Below are positions 24,454-32,919 of a DNA stretch of 34,637 bases, piece by piece. The stretch covers positions 1-34,637 of the forward strand of contig NZ_VIYJ01000019.1 in NCBI RefSeq assembly GCF_008087085.1. Reading direction: 5' to 3'. The DNA comes from Nocardioides rubriscoriae. Its GTDB lineage: Bacteria; Actinomycetota; Actinomycetes; Propionibacteriales; Nocardioidaceae. Under the pieces are notes generated by a model. That model was given only the letters and a program-made list of their open reading frames with translations. It was not told the DNA's origin and ran no database searches. How positions within the stretch are numbered: the stretch's first letter is position 1; each line of letters begins with the position of its first letter. A program made the translations under genes and the position numbers.

Positions 24454-24467
24454 ATACTCAGGAGTAT
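24454..24467. promoter_or_regulatory. TetR operator B
   Basis: ATACTCAGGAGTAT: perfect 6-bp half-sites around AG. It is 17 bases centre to centre from operator A and overlaps the -10-like TATCGT of the divergent tetR gene. Confidence 0.68.
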
Positions 24468-24470
24468 CGT
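24465..24470 (+). promoter_or_regulatory. -10 element, near-leaderless tetR promoter
   Basis: TATCGT ends 8 bases before the ATG at 24479, the spacing expected for a leaderless or nearly leaderless transcript. It overlaps operator B, so bound TetR would block it. Confidence 0.5.
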
Positions 24471-24478
24471 AGCCAGCG

Positions 24479-25138
24479 ATGTCAACCGACCCCGTCTCCC
24501 GCTCAGCGAGACCCTCCCGCCCCTCTCGCGACGAGGTGCGCCGCGCCCTGCTCGACGCAGCCGCCCAGGTGTTCGCCCGCCGCGGGATCGATGCCGCCAG
24601 CCTCGACGACGTCGCCGCGGCCGCCGGGTTCACCAAGGGCGCGGTCTACTCCAACTTCGGCAGCAAGGACGGCCTGGTCGCCGCGCTGGTCGACGACAAG
24701 GTCACCGCCTACCTCGACACCGGGCTGGAGGCCGTGAGCGACGCGGCCACCCCCCTGGTCGAGCGCGCGCAGACCCTCGGCGACCAGCTGACCCTCGCCT
24801 TCGACCGCCAGCGCGACTGGACCCTGCTGTTCCTCGAGCTCTGGCAGCGCGCCGTACGCAGCGGTCGCACCGACGGAGCGTTCCTCGACCGCCGGCGTGA
24901 GCTGCACGCCGCGGTCACCACCGCCATCACCGACCACTTCAGCCAGGCCGGCGCACCCCTGCCCCTGCCGCCCGCGGAGCTCGCCACCGTCCTGCTCGCC
25001 CTGAGCAACGGCCTGGCCATCGAGCGGCACGCCGACCCCGCCTCCGTGCCCGACCAGCTGCTCGGCCGGGTGCTGACGCTGGTCATGGGGGGCGGGGCCA
25101 ACGACGTACGCGCAGCGGGGCCGAGACGCGGGTCCTGA
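24479..25138 (+). CDS. TetR family regulator
   Basis: A 219-residue protein. The HTH at about residues 18-64 reads RRALLDAAAQVFARRG and then FTKGAVYSNFGSKDGLVAAL, a classic TetR recognition region. The C-terminal all-helical ligand domain is not assignable to a ligand. It is divergent from the P450 gene across 53 bases holding two palindromes, so it probably represses the P450 and itself. Confidence 0.92.
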   Translation: MSTDPVSRSARPSRPSRDEVRRALLDAAAQVFARRGIDAASLDDVAAAAGFTKGAVYSNFGSKDGLVAALVDDKVTAYLDTGLEAVSDAATPLVERAQTLGDQLTLAFDRQRDWTLLFLELWQRAVRSGRTDGAFLDRRRELHAAVTTAITDHFSQAGAPLPLPPAELATVLLALSNGLAIERHADPASVPDQLLGRVLTLVMGGGANDVRAAGPRRGS

Positions 25139-25160
25139 CCACGCTCGCTCCGTTGTCCAC

Positions 25161-25166
25161 TAAACT
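25161..25166 (+). promoter_or_regulatory. -10 element, leaderless LysR promoter
   Basis: TAAACT lies exactly 7 bases before GTG 25174, the spacing of an actinobacterial leaderless promoter. The AT-rich stretch stands out from its surroundings. Confidence 0.5.
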
Positions 25167-25173
25167 GATTGAC

Positions 25174-26034
25174 GTGACTCGCACGCTCGACATTGGGCCG
25201 CTGCGCAGCTTCGTCGCCGTGGCCGACTGCGGCGGCTTCCAGCGGGCCGCCGAGGTGCTGCACCTCAGCCAAGGCGGCGTGAGCCAGCACGTGCGGCGGC
25301 TCGAGGCGGCGGTCGGCAGGCCGCTGGTCGAGCGCCACGGCCGCGGGTCGCGGTTCACCGCCGACGGGCAGCGCCTGCTCGAGGCGGCCCGGCGCCTCCT
25401 CGAGCTGCACGACCAGACGCTGCGCGAGCTGGGCGCCGCCCGGCTGGAGGTCACGATCGGCTCGACCGAGCACGCCGCCGCCCGGCTGCTGCCCGCACTG
25501 TCGGCCAGGCTCGGCGCCGAGGGACCCACGACCTTCCGCTACCGCATCGACCGAGGCTCGCGGCTGCGCGAGGGGCTCGCGACCGGCAAGGTCGACCTCG
25601 CGCTGCTCCTCAACGCCACCGACCACCCCGGGTCGATCGAGGTCGGTCGGCTCGACCTGCACTGGTACGCCGCCCCCGACTGGCGACGTCCCGACGACCG
25701 CCAGCCGGTGCCGCTGGTCGGCTTCACGAGTCCCTGCGAGCTGCGCAAGCGAGCGCTGGAGACCCTCGAGCGCCACGGCCTCGCCGCCACCGTGGGCACC
25801 GAGGCCACGCAGCTGGCCGGCGTCCAGGCCGCCGTCGCCGCCGGTCTCGGCGTTGCCCTGATGGCGCTCGACGAGCCGCCACCGGGGCTCGCGCCCGTCA
25901 CGTCGCTACCCGTCGCCGATCCCCTCGCCCTGCACGTCTGCCCGCGCCCCGACCTCGACCCCGACGTCGTACGCGTGGCCGTGGACGCCGTGCGCGAGGT
26001 CCTCGCCTCGCCGCGGCTCGCGCTGGCCCGCTGA
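25174..26034 (+). CDS. LysR family regulator
   Basis: A 286-residue protein. The N-terminal winged HTH reads IGPLRSFVAVADCGGFQRAAEVLHLSQGGVSQHVRRLEAAVG, typical of LysR, followed by a periplasmic-binding-like effector domain with GLGVALMAL. I chose GTG 25174 (MTRTLDIGP) over a TTG at 25153 because a TAAACT element sits 7 bases before it and the family starts at that point. There is no divergent partner gene; its target may be the gene downstream or elsewhere. Confidence 0.88.
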   Translation: MTRTLDIGPLRSFVAVADCGGFQRAAEVLHLSQGGVSQHVRRLEAAVGRPLVERHGRGSRFTADGQRLLEAARRLLELHDQTLRELGAARLEVTIGSTEHAAARLLPALSARLGAEGPTTFRYRIDRGSRLREGLATGKVDLALLLNATDHPGSIEVGRLDLHWYAAPDWRRPDDRQPVPLVGFTSPCELRKRALETLERHGLAATVGTEATQLAGVQAAVAAGLGVALMALDEPPPGLAPVTSLPVADPLALHVCPRPDLDPDVVRVAVDAVREVLASPRLALAR

Positions 26035-26084
26035 GCGCACGTCGTACGGCCGGCACGGAGGTTCCGGTCGGGCCGCCGGCGCCG

Positions 26085-26090
26085 TAGCGT
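26085..26090 (+). promoter_or_regulatory. -10 element, leaderless promoter
   Basis: TAGCGT ends 6 bases before GTG 26097, fitting TANNNT at leaderless spacing. No Shine-Dalgarno sequence is visible. Confidence 0.45.
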
Positions 26091-26096
26091 GGCGGC

Positions 26097-26780
26097 GTGT
26101 CTTCGTCACCCGACTCCGAGGACGTCGGCGTCCTGTACCGCTCGGTCCGCCTCCGCCTGTCGGCACTGCTGCGGCAGGAGGACGAGCGCGACCCGCGGAT
26201 GTGGGACGAGGACGTGCGCGCGTGTCCCGGTTGGAGCGTTCACGGAGTCCTGGCGCACCTGGTGGGCAACCTCGAGGACGGGCGCGCCGGTCGTCTCACC
26301 GGGCCTCCCGGGCCCGAGGCCACCGGGGCCCAGCTCGATCGCCACCGTGGCGACACCGGTCCCGAGCTCCTCGACCTGTGGGACCTGTACGGCCCGGTCG
26401 CCGAGGCGTCGTTCACGCAGAGCCCCGGCCGCTGGCCGCCGTTCCTCGACGCCCTGTCGCACGAGCACGACGTGCGCACCGCGCTCGGGCTGCCGGGCGC
26501 GCGTGACCATCGAGACGTCGAGGTGGCGGCGCGGGTGCTGGTCGGACCGTGGTCGGTCAGCGACGCGAGCACGGCTCCCGGCGCGCTGATCCTCCAGTTC
26601 GCGCAGGACGGAGCCGACGCGCCCGGACTCGAGGTCGACTGCTTCACCTGGCTACGGGTGCGCATGGGGCGGCGCACACCCGAGGAGATCCGCACCCTGG
26701 GGTGGCGCGGCACCCCGTCGGCGGAGCTGATGAGCCGCCTGCCGGTGTTCGGTCCCACCGCACACTCGCTGGGCGAGTAG
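26097..26780 (+). CDS. Maleylpyruvate isomerase / DinB-like family protein
   Basis: A 227-residue protein of the actinobacterial maleylpyruvate isomerase N-terminal (DinB-like four-helix) family. The CPGWSVHGVLAHLVG motif carries His54, and ALSHEHDVRTALG carries His122-Glu123-His124, matching the metal-binding His/Glu/His pattern of mycothiol-dependent enzymes. The C-terminal part (FTWLRVRMGRRTPEEI) fits the SCP2-like second domain found in many members. Mycothiol dependence is family knowledge, not shown here. It starts with GTG 26097. The substrate is unknown. Confidence 0.78.
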   Translation: MSSSPDSEDVGVLYRSVRLRLSALLRQEDERDPRMWDEDVRACPGWSVHGVLAHLVGNLEDGRAGRLTGPPGPEATGAQLDRHRGDTGPELLDLWDLYGPVAEASFTQSPGRWPPFLDALSHEHDVRTALGLPGARDHRDVEVAARVLVGPWSVSDASTAPGALILQFAQDGADAPGLEVDCFTWLRVRMGRRTPEEIRTLGWRGTPSAELMSRLPVFGPTAHSLGE

Positions 26781-26793
26781 CAGGCGGTGGGCC

Positions 26794-28077
26794 TCACGAC
26801 CGCGCTGCGGTCGGCCGGAACCGGGCGACGAAGACGCGGTGGTCCCGGTCGAGCCGTTCTGGACGCACCTCGAGCGACACCAGCACCTCCGCACCGTCAC
26901 GGTGCACCATGGGCACGGCGAGGGGTACGCCGAGGAGGGTGTCACGGCCGTTGGTCGCGTTGAGCGTGATGCCGGCGATGTGGGCCTGGTGGTAGCGGCC
27001 GGGGATGACGGCGATGACCCGACGTCCGAGGAGCTCGTCGCGATGGGCGTAGCCCAGCACCCGGAGGGCCGACGGTGAGACCGCGACGATGACGCTGGCC
27101 TCGTCGGTGGCGAGCAACGACTCCTCCGTGGCCGCCAGTGCGGCGTAGGTGGCGGTCAGCAGGGCCTGGTCGGCGACGGTCTCGCGCGTGTCGGTCCTGG
27201 CGACCCACGCGACGGACGTCGGGTCGCCGCCCGCCTGGCGGGCGATCTCGCCGCACAGCCACAGACGCATCTCCTCGATCTCCGGCTGGGTCGGCGGGCC
27301 CAGGAGGTGGCCGGCCCGCGCCGCGTCGAGGGCCCGGCGCAGCAGGTCGTCGAGGGTCACGAAGTCCGACAGGGACCCCGCCGGCACCTGCAGGACCACG
27401 GCCTCGGAGGTCACGCTCGGCTCCATGGCGTCGACCATGAGCACGTCGCGGTCGTCGCTCAGCACCGGCGCCGGCACCTGGTCGCGCAGCAGGCTCAGTG
27501 CCTTGCTGGCCTCGGCGTGACGGTCGAGGATCGTCACGTCGTCGTCCAGCACGTAGAGGAGGTACTCGCGCAGCAACGCAGCGGCGTGCTCCTGCCACGC
27601 CCAGTGCATCAGCAGGGGGACCGCCACGAGCGTCACGGTGTGGACCGCTGCCGGTGGGGCGTGGCCCGCCCCGGACGGGGCGTCGGCGTCGGCCTCCCAG
27701 CCGGGCACGTCCCCGACCTCGAACCAGACCACCTTGCCGGCGCCTCGACGATGAGCGCCCCAACGCCGGGTCACCTCGTCGACCAGCTGCAGGCCGCGCC
27801 CTGTCGTCGCCGCCTCGGCGTAGTGCCGACGAGCAGGCAGGCGCGTCGCGCCGTCCTCGACCTCGACGCGCGTCCCGTCCGCCGTGGCCCACACCAGCAC
27901 CGTCACGTCGGTGCCGGCGTGGACGAACGCGTTGGTCACCACCTCCGACAGCGCCAGGACGACCGCGTCGAGGTGCTCGTGGCCGCCGGCGTCCTGGACC
28001 ACGTCGCGCACCCGGCGACGGGCCTCACCGACGCTGCGGGCGTCGGACCGCAAGACGATGACGACCGGCTCAGGCAC
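26794..28077 (-). CDS. RsbW-like ATPase fused to a PAS domain
   Basis: A 427-residue soluble signalling protein. Residues 1-130 form an HATPase domain of the anti-sigma-factor kinase type: VVLALSEVVTNAFVHAG (N box), VEVEDGATRLP and TGRGLQLVDEVTRRWG, ending WFEV. A helical middle part (about 150-290) is not recognised. Residues about 300-420 form a PAS domain (LLATDEASVIVAVSPSALRVLGYAHRDELLGR, then the strand segment VLVSLEVRPERL). It starts with GTG 28077. No sigma factor or anti-anti-sigma gene is adjacent. It may phosphorylate an STAS protein in response to a ligand or redox signal sensed by PAS. Confidence 0.8.
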   Translation of the reverse strand: MPEPVVIVLRSDARSVGEARRRVRDVVQDAGGHEHLDAVVLALSEVVTNAFVHAGTDVTVLVWATADGTRVEVEDGATRLPARRHYAEAATTGRGLQLVDEVTRRWGAHRRGAGKVVWFEVGDVPGWEADADAPSGAGHAPPAAVHTVTLVAVPLLMHWAWQEHAAALLREYLLYVLDDDVTILDRHAEASKALSLLRDQVPAPVLSDDRDVLMVDAMEPSVTSEAVVLQVPAGSLSDFVTLDDLLRRALDAARAGHLLGPPTQPEIEEMRLWLCGEIARQAGGDPTSVAWVARTDTRETVADQALLTATYAALAATEESLLATDEASVIVAVSPSALRVLGYAHRDELLGRRVIAVIPGRYHQAHIAGITLNATNGRDTLLGVPLAVPMVHRDGAEVLVSLEVRPERLDRDHRVFVARFRPTAARS

Positions 28078-28240
28078 CCGAACGCCTCAGGTCACGACGT
28101 GTCACAGAACGACTCACCCTCACCACCTGCTGCAGGGAGGTGGACGCCAGCCGGCCCCCGTCGGGCCCACCGGATCGTAGCCCCGGCCACGGTCGCGACG
28201 GGGAGGACGCACGGTCGTGGACACGACCCGGACGGTCGGG

Positions 28241-31180
28241 CTAGCCGCCGCCGGCCTCGACCTCCTGCAGCAGCGCCTCGAGCTTGTGGCGGGTGGTGGT
28301 GATCGGGAGCGTCCTGCCGAGCGTCCACGCCCGGGAGGCCGCCGCCTCCCCGAGCGCGTCCCGGCACGCCGCGAGACGTTCGTTGAAGTCGACCTCGATC
28401 GGCTCGTCCGTCCCGGACGGCGAGGCCGACGCCGTCTGCGCCGCTGCGAAGACCTGCACGGCGAGCGCCGACCTCCCCAGCACGGCGGCCAGGCATCCTC
28501 CCGCACGCAGCCACTGCGCCAGGGCGAACGACTGACCGGTCCGGTCCACCAGCTCGCGCGCGTGGGCGAGGTGTCGCGCCGCAGCCACCGGATCGCCCAG
28601 CACGACCGCTGCGCGCGCCAGGGTGATGTGGGCGTCCCGGGCCTCGAGGAGCAGGACTCCCCCGGCGATGCCCACGGACTCCTCCGCATACGCGGTGGCC
28701 AGCTCGCCGTCGGCGTCGTCCAGCGCGATCTCGGCCAGCGTGTTCAGCGTGTCGGCCACCCGGGCCACGTCGCCACGCTCCGTCACGGCGCGCAGACGCT
28801 GCTCGTAGTAGACCTTCTCCTGCTCGAGGTCACCGCTGAGGGCCGAGGCGATGGCCAGCGCCGAGAGGGCGAACACCGAGACCGCGTAGAGCCCGAGCGA
28901 CTCCCCCTCGTCCAGCGCCTGCGCGGCCAGTGCTCTGCCTTCGTCCCCGGACCCGGTGACCAGCAGGGCGGCACCGAGGTAGGCCCGGGCGGAGACCCGG
29001 GTCGCGGGCCGGCCACCGCTGCACGCCAGCGCCGCTCGCGCGGCCTCGATGGACGCCTCGAAACGGGTGAGGTGGTAGTCGAGCTTCGCCGCGGCCAGCT
29101 TCGCCGCGGCCCGATCGCTCTGCGCGAGGTCCAGGTCGAGCAGCGCCGCCGTGCGCCGCCGGCCCTCGGTCATCCGCCCGGAGGCGATCCAGAGCTCGGT
29201 CGAGTGCTCGACCAGCTCGGTCGCGAGGTCCCCACGTTGCGTCCGCACCGCCCACTCGAGCAGCGCGTCGAGGTCGGCCGCGGTGTCGTCGAAGCGGCCG
29301 ATGACCGTCGCGCCATCGGGTCCGTCGACCTGCGACCCCCAGCCCCGCACCCGGCCGAGCAGGTGCTGGCCCAGGGCCGCCCGGAGGGCGTCGGACTCCG
29401 CCGGGTCCAGCCGGCCGCGGGCGAACGCACGGACGGTGCCGGCCACCGCGAAGCGGATCTCGACCCGCGCCGCCACGTTGCGGACGAGCCGGGCCTCCAC
29501 CAGCTCGGCCAGGGCGTCGAGCACGTCGGGGACGTCGCCGCAGATCGCCTCGACGGCCTCGACGGTGAAGCCGCGCTCGAAGATCGCCAGGCGGCCGAGC
29601 ACGCTGCGAGCAGCGTCGCCCAGCCGGTCGTAGCTCCAGGCGATGGTCGCCGTGAGGGTCTGCTGCCGTTCGGGGACGTCGACGTTGCGCGTGGCCAGGA
29701 GGGCGAGGTCGTGGTCGAGCGCCGCCCGGATCTTGGCCGGCGGGAGGAGCCGCACCTGGGCGGCCGCGAGCTCGATGGCCAGTGGGAAGCCGTCGAGGAA
29801 CCGGCACAGGTCGGCGACGTCGGCGAGGTGGGCCGCCCCGTCGAAGCCGGGCGACGCGGCCTCGGCGCGCTCGAGGAACATCTGCACGGAGGGGCTCGTC
29901 GCCGTCTCGTCGGCGGACGCCGCCTGCCCCGGCACGTCCAGGGGCGGTACGGCGATGTCGTGCTCCGCCCTGATCCGCATCGGGACCCGGCTCGTCGCCA
30001 GGACGGTCACGTCGCGGGTACGGGCGACCAGGTCGCTGACCAGGCTGCCCGGGCTCGCCAGCGACTCGAGGTTGTCCAGCACGATCAGGCCCGGGCCCTC
30101 GAAGTCGGTCAGGGCGTCGGCGTCGTCGGTCCCGGTCAGGGCGAGCGACGCCTCGGTGACCAGCTGCGCAGGCTCGGTGCGCTCGGTCACCGGGAGGTAG
30201 ACCACGGCGCCGGCGACCGCCTCGGCCACGTCGTTCGCCACCAGTGCCGCGACCCGCGACTTCCCCGACCCGCCGGGGCCGGTCAGGCACACGTGACGGA
30301 CGTCGGGGCGGCGCAGGAGGGTGACCACCTCGGCGACCAGCTGGTCGCGCCCGAACGTCGGGGTCGCCGGCACCGGCACCCGGGTCCGGGCCCGGGAGGC
30401 GACCGGGGCGGTCCGACCGGGTTGCGGGGCGCTGATCGCCGGATCCTGGCGCAGGATCGCGAGCTCGAGCGCCTGCAGGGCCGACCCGGGGTCGATGCCC
30501 AGCTCGTCGGCGAGCTGGTCTCGCGCACGGGAGTACGCCGCCAGGGCCTCACCCTGGCGTTCGCTGCGGTAGAGCGCCGTCATGAGCTGGCCCCAGAACC
30601 GCTCGCGCATGGGGTGATCGTCGACCGCCCGGGCGAGCGGGTCCACGACGGCGGCGTGCTCACCCAGGGCCAGGCGGACGTCGTAGGCGTCCTCCTGCGC
30701 CGACAGGCGCAGCTCGTCGAGGCGTACCGCCTCGGCCTGGGCGAACGGGGCGCTGAGCACGTCGGCCAGCGCCGGGCCGCGCCAGAGTCGCTCAGCCTCC
30801 TCCAGTCGGTCGCGGGCATCGCCCATCCGGCCCGCCGTGCGCGCCTCTCGCGCCTGGCGGTGCAGGTCGAGGAACCGGGCGACGTCCGTGGCCCCGGGTC
30901 CTACCGTGAGGCGGTAGCCCGGGGCGTCGCGGCTCACCAGCTCCTGGCCGGTCGCCCCACGCAGGGTCTTGCGCAGTCCGTGGATGAAGACCTGCAGGGC
31001 CGCGAGCGGGTTGTTGGGCGGGGCCTCGGCCCACAGCCCGTCGACCAGCCTGTCGGTGGACACCACCTCGCCGGCGGCGAGCGCGAGCATCGCCAGGACA
31101 GCCCGCTGACGCGGCGGTCCCAGCGCGACGATGCCGTCCGGCGTGGCGACCTCGATCGGGCCGAGGAGCCGGATCTCCAT
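28241..31180 (-). CDS. AfsR/SARP-type regulator with NB-ARC and TPR regions
   Basis: A 979-residue regulator. Residues 1-95 form an OmpR-like winged HTH (MEIRLLGPIEV, then PRQRAVLAMLAL and GLRKTLRG). Residues about 100-245 are the BTAD domain (LWRGPALADV, LDELRLSAQED, ERFWGQLMTALYRSERQGEAL). The NB-ARC-like ATPase follows at about 275-560 with Walker A GPGGSGKSRVA and Walker B GLIVLDNLE. The rest is TPR-like helices. Such proteins bind direct repeats at 11-bp spacing and activate transcription. ATG 31180 lies 7 bases after TACCCT, a leaderless promoter. The neighbours are two secreted-protein genes, and 11-bp repeats lie before the second. Confidence 0.92.
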   Translation of the reverse strand: MEIRLLGPIEVATPDGIVALGPPRQRAVLAMLALAAGEVVSTDRLVDGLWAEAPPNNPLAALQVFIHGLRKTLRGATGQELVSRDAPGYRLTVGPGATDVARFLDLHRQAREARTAGRMGDARDRLEEAERLWRGPALADVLSAPFAQAEAVRLDELRLSAQEDAYDVRLALGEHAAVVDPLARAVDDHPMRERFWGQLMTALYRSERQGEALAAYSRARDQLADELGIDPGSALQALELAILRQDPAISAPQPGRTAPVASRARTRVPVPATPTFGRDQLVAEVVTLLRRPDVRHVCLTGPGGSGKSRVAALVANDVAEAVAGAVVYLPVTERTEPAQLVTEASLALTGTDDADALTDFEGPGLIVLDNLESLASPGSLVSDLVARTRDVTVLATSRVPMRIRAEHDIAVPPLDVPGQAASADETATSPSVQMFLERAEAASPGFDGAAHLADVADLCRFLDGFPLAIELAAAQVRLLPPAKIRAALDHDLALLATRNVDVPERQQTLTATIAWSYDRLGDAARSVLGRLAIFERGFTVEAVEAICGDVPDVLDALAELVEARLVRNVAARVEIRFAVAGTVRAFARGRLDPAESDALRAALGQHLLGRVRGWGSQVDGPDGATVIGRFDDTAADLDALLEWAVRTQRGDLATELVEHSTELWIASGRMTEGRRRTAALLDLDLAQSDRAAAKLAAAKLDYHLTRFEASIEAARAALACSGGRPATRVSARAYLGAALLVTGSGDEGRALAAQALDEGESLGLYAVSVFALSALAIASALSGDLEQEKVYYEQRLRAVTERGDVARVADTLNTLAEIALDDADGELATAYAEESVGIAGGVLLLEARDAHITLARAAVVLGDPVAAARHLAHARELVDRTGQSFALAQWLRAGGCLAAVLGRSALAVQVFAAAQTASASPSGTDEPIEVDFNERLAACRDALGEAAASRAWTLGRTLPITTTRHKLEALLQEVEAGGG

Positions 31181-31187
31181 GGCGTGG

Positions 31188-31193
31188 AGGGTA
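31188..31193 (-). promoter_or_regulatory. -10 element, leaderless AfsR-type promoter
   Basis: Read leftward, TACCCT is followed by 7 bases and then ATG 31180. No Shine-Dalgarno sequence is present, so the transcript is probably leaderless. Confidence 0.5.
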
Positions 31194-31260
31194 GCGCAAC
31201 CGCCGGGACGCCCCCGGGGACGAGAAGCGCGGAAGACCGTCGGACGCCCCGGCCGATCGT

Positions 31261-31266
31261 TAGCCT
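31261..31266 (+). promoter_or_regulatory. -10 element, leaderless promoter of secreted protein 1
   Basis: TAGCCT is followed by 6 bases and GTG 31273. It is divergent from the AfsR-type promoter, with only 67 bases between the two -10 elements. Confidence 0.48.
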
Positions 31267-31272
31267 CGGGGG

Positions 31273-32838
31273 GTGACCCCGCTGCGCCTCCGGCCCCGCA
31301 CCGTCCCGCTGGCGGCGCTCGCCCTGATCTCCTCGCTCCTGGTGGCGGCGCAGCTCCCCGCGAGCGCCCCCGCGCAGGCCGCCGGATCCTTCTGCCGTGC
31401 ACTGCCGGGACTGACGGCCAACGTCTGGCAGGGCGCGGGCGTCGGGCCCGGAACCTCCGACGCGTGGGCCGAGGACGCCAACTGGTCGACGGGCACCTCC
31501 CCGATGACCGGCGACAAGTACGTCTGCATCCCCGCCGGCGGCACGCCCTTCATCACCGGCGACACCTCCGAGGTCTACTCGATCGCCACGATGGACATCG
31601 CCTCGGGCGCCCGGCTCAGGATCGGGCTGGGGGCGAAGGTCGTGGTGTTCGGCGACCAGGCCAGCCAGCCCTCGACCGTGCGTGGTCGCCTCGAGGTCCT
31701 CGGGGCTGGCTTCGGCGGCGACGCCCGGCTCGACGTCCTCGGCTCGGTGTCGATCAGGAACCTCGGCCCGGGCAAGGCGGCGTCCTTGTTCACCCGGCTG
31801 TGCCGCTACTACCCGGTGCCGCCGTACCCCTATCCGTCGTACCCGGGCGAGGAGCCTTGCTTCGGCCCGGACGGTCCCGATGCCGGGACCAGCCCCGACC
31901 CGATGCCGGTGACCGGCACCCGCGGCCTCCTGACCGTGGCCGACTCAGGGGTGGTCGACGTCGAGGGAGGCGGCGTCAACCTCGGGGACCAGTACCAGCT
32001 CGTCGTCCGTGGTCTGCTGCGCTTTCGTGACCGCGGCTTCCTGGCCGCCGACCACGGCGCGTCCCTCGAGCTCCGTCCGCGCCAGCTCCCTTCGTCCCGG
32101 ACCGGGACGCTGCGCATCGAGTCCGACGGGGGCGTGTACGAGGGCTTCATCGAACGCGACACCGGGATCGCGGGCCTGGCCACGGTGGTCAACGACGGGC
32201 TGATCGAGAAGACGGGTGGGGGTGGTCTCGCGACCATCAACGCCGACTACTCGCAGACCGCAGCCGGTCGGATCGCGGTCACGGACGGCACGTTGCTGCT
32301 GCCGGAAGGCCCGGCCCGCGCAGCGTCGGTCGGACCGGGGGACAGCTACGGCACGGGCCGGTGCTTCGACCCGACCGTGCCCCGGTGCCAGGCCTCGACC
32401 TTCGACGCCGACCGTCAGAACGCCAGGCTCCGGGTGCCCCGACGCGACCCGTCGGGGGCGGCAGTCCGGGTCCGCGAGCTCGCGGAGCAGCCCGGCCTGA
32501 GGAGCCTGGGCGCTCCCTTCCTCGCCCATGCCGACCACCTGCGAGCCACCCGCACCGACCCGGCCATCCTGACGTTCCGGATCGACGAGCGCCTGCTCGC
32601 AGGGCGTGGCTGGAAGTCGGTCGACGTCCTGCGCAAGGCGAACGGCTCGACGTCGTACGTGCCCGTCGTCCGCTGCCTGTCAGACGGCAGGCCCCCCGTG
32701 GGCTCGTCGGCCTGCGTCGACCGCCGCGGGCTCGCCTCGAGCAGTCACAACGTGCGGGACGGCGACTTCGGGGGCACCAGGCCCGACGTCGTCATGGTCG
32801 TGCGCACCACTGCGACGTCACGCTGGATCTGCCGCTAA
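31273..32838 (+). CDS. Secreted protein with beta-helix-like repeats
   Basis: A 521-residue protein. A signal peptide with a basic N-region and hydrophobic core (LAALALISSLLVAAQ) ends near residue 37 (APAQA-AG). The mature N-terminus has the NWSTGTSPMTGDKYVCIPAGG pattern seen in secreted beta-helical or G8-like proteins, where a Trp/Ser/Pro segment is followed by strand repeats (ATMDIASGARLRIGLGAKVVVFG; GRLEVLGAGFGGDARLDVLG). Nine Cys lie in the mature part, so disulfides are likely. There is no anchor or LPXTG, so it is probably released. No precise function; a surface or matrix binding role is possible. It is divergent from the AfsR-type gene. Confidence 0.75.
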   Translation: MTPLRLRPRTVPLAALALISSLLVAAQLPASAPAQAAGSFCRALPGLTANVWQGAGVGPGTSDAWAEDANWSTGTSPMTGDKYVCIPAGGTPFITGDTSEVYSIATMDIASGARLRIGLGAKVVVFGDQASQPSTVRGRLEVLGAGFGGDARLDVLGSVSIRNLGPGKAASLFTRLCRYYPVPPYPYPSYPGEEPCFGPDGPDAGTSPDPMPVTGTRGLLTVADSGVVDVEGGGVNLGDQYQLVVRGLLRFRDRGFLAADHGASLELRPRQLPSSRTGTLRIESDGGVYEGFIERDTGIAGLATVVNDGLIEKTGGGGLATINADYSQTAAGRIAVTDGTLLLPEGPARAASVGPGDSYGTGRCFDPTVPRCQASTFDADRQNARLRVPRRDPSGAAVRVRELAEQPGLRSLGAPFLAHADHLRATRTDPAILTFRIDERLLAGRGWKSVDVLRKANGSTSYVPVVRCLSDGRPPVGSSACVDRRGLASSSHNVRDGDFGGTRPDVVMVVRTTATSRWICR

Positions 32839-32862
32839 GTCGACGCTAAGCCGACGCTAAGT
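32834..32862 (+). promoter_or_regulatory. Three 11-bp-spaced direct repeats, candidate SARP operator
   Basis: GCTAAG occurs at 32834, 32845 and 32856, each followed by Y then CGAC or GCGC, giving an exact 11-bp period, one helical turn. The first copy includes the TAA stop of the preceding gene. A -10-like AAGGTT lies 10 bases after the third copy. SARP/AfsR proteins bind direct heptamers with 11-bp spacing just upstream of -10, so the neighbouring AfsR-type protein is the obvious candidate. Confidence 0.6.
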
Positions 32863-32919
32863 GCGCGTTGCGAAGGTTCCTTCATCGGCCCACAAGGGCC
32901 CCGATCGAAGGAGCAGGAC

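Noticed and set aside
28217..31276. 1019-residue rightward frame opposite the AfsR-type gene
   Set aside because: It is an antisense shadow; the leftward frame carries all recognisable domains.
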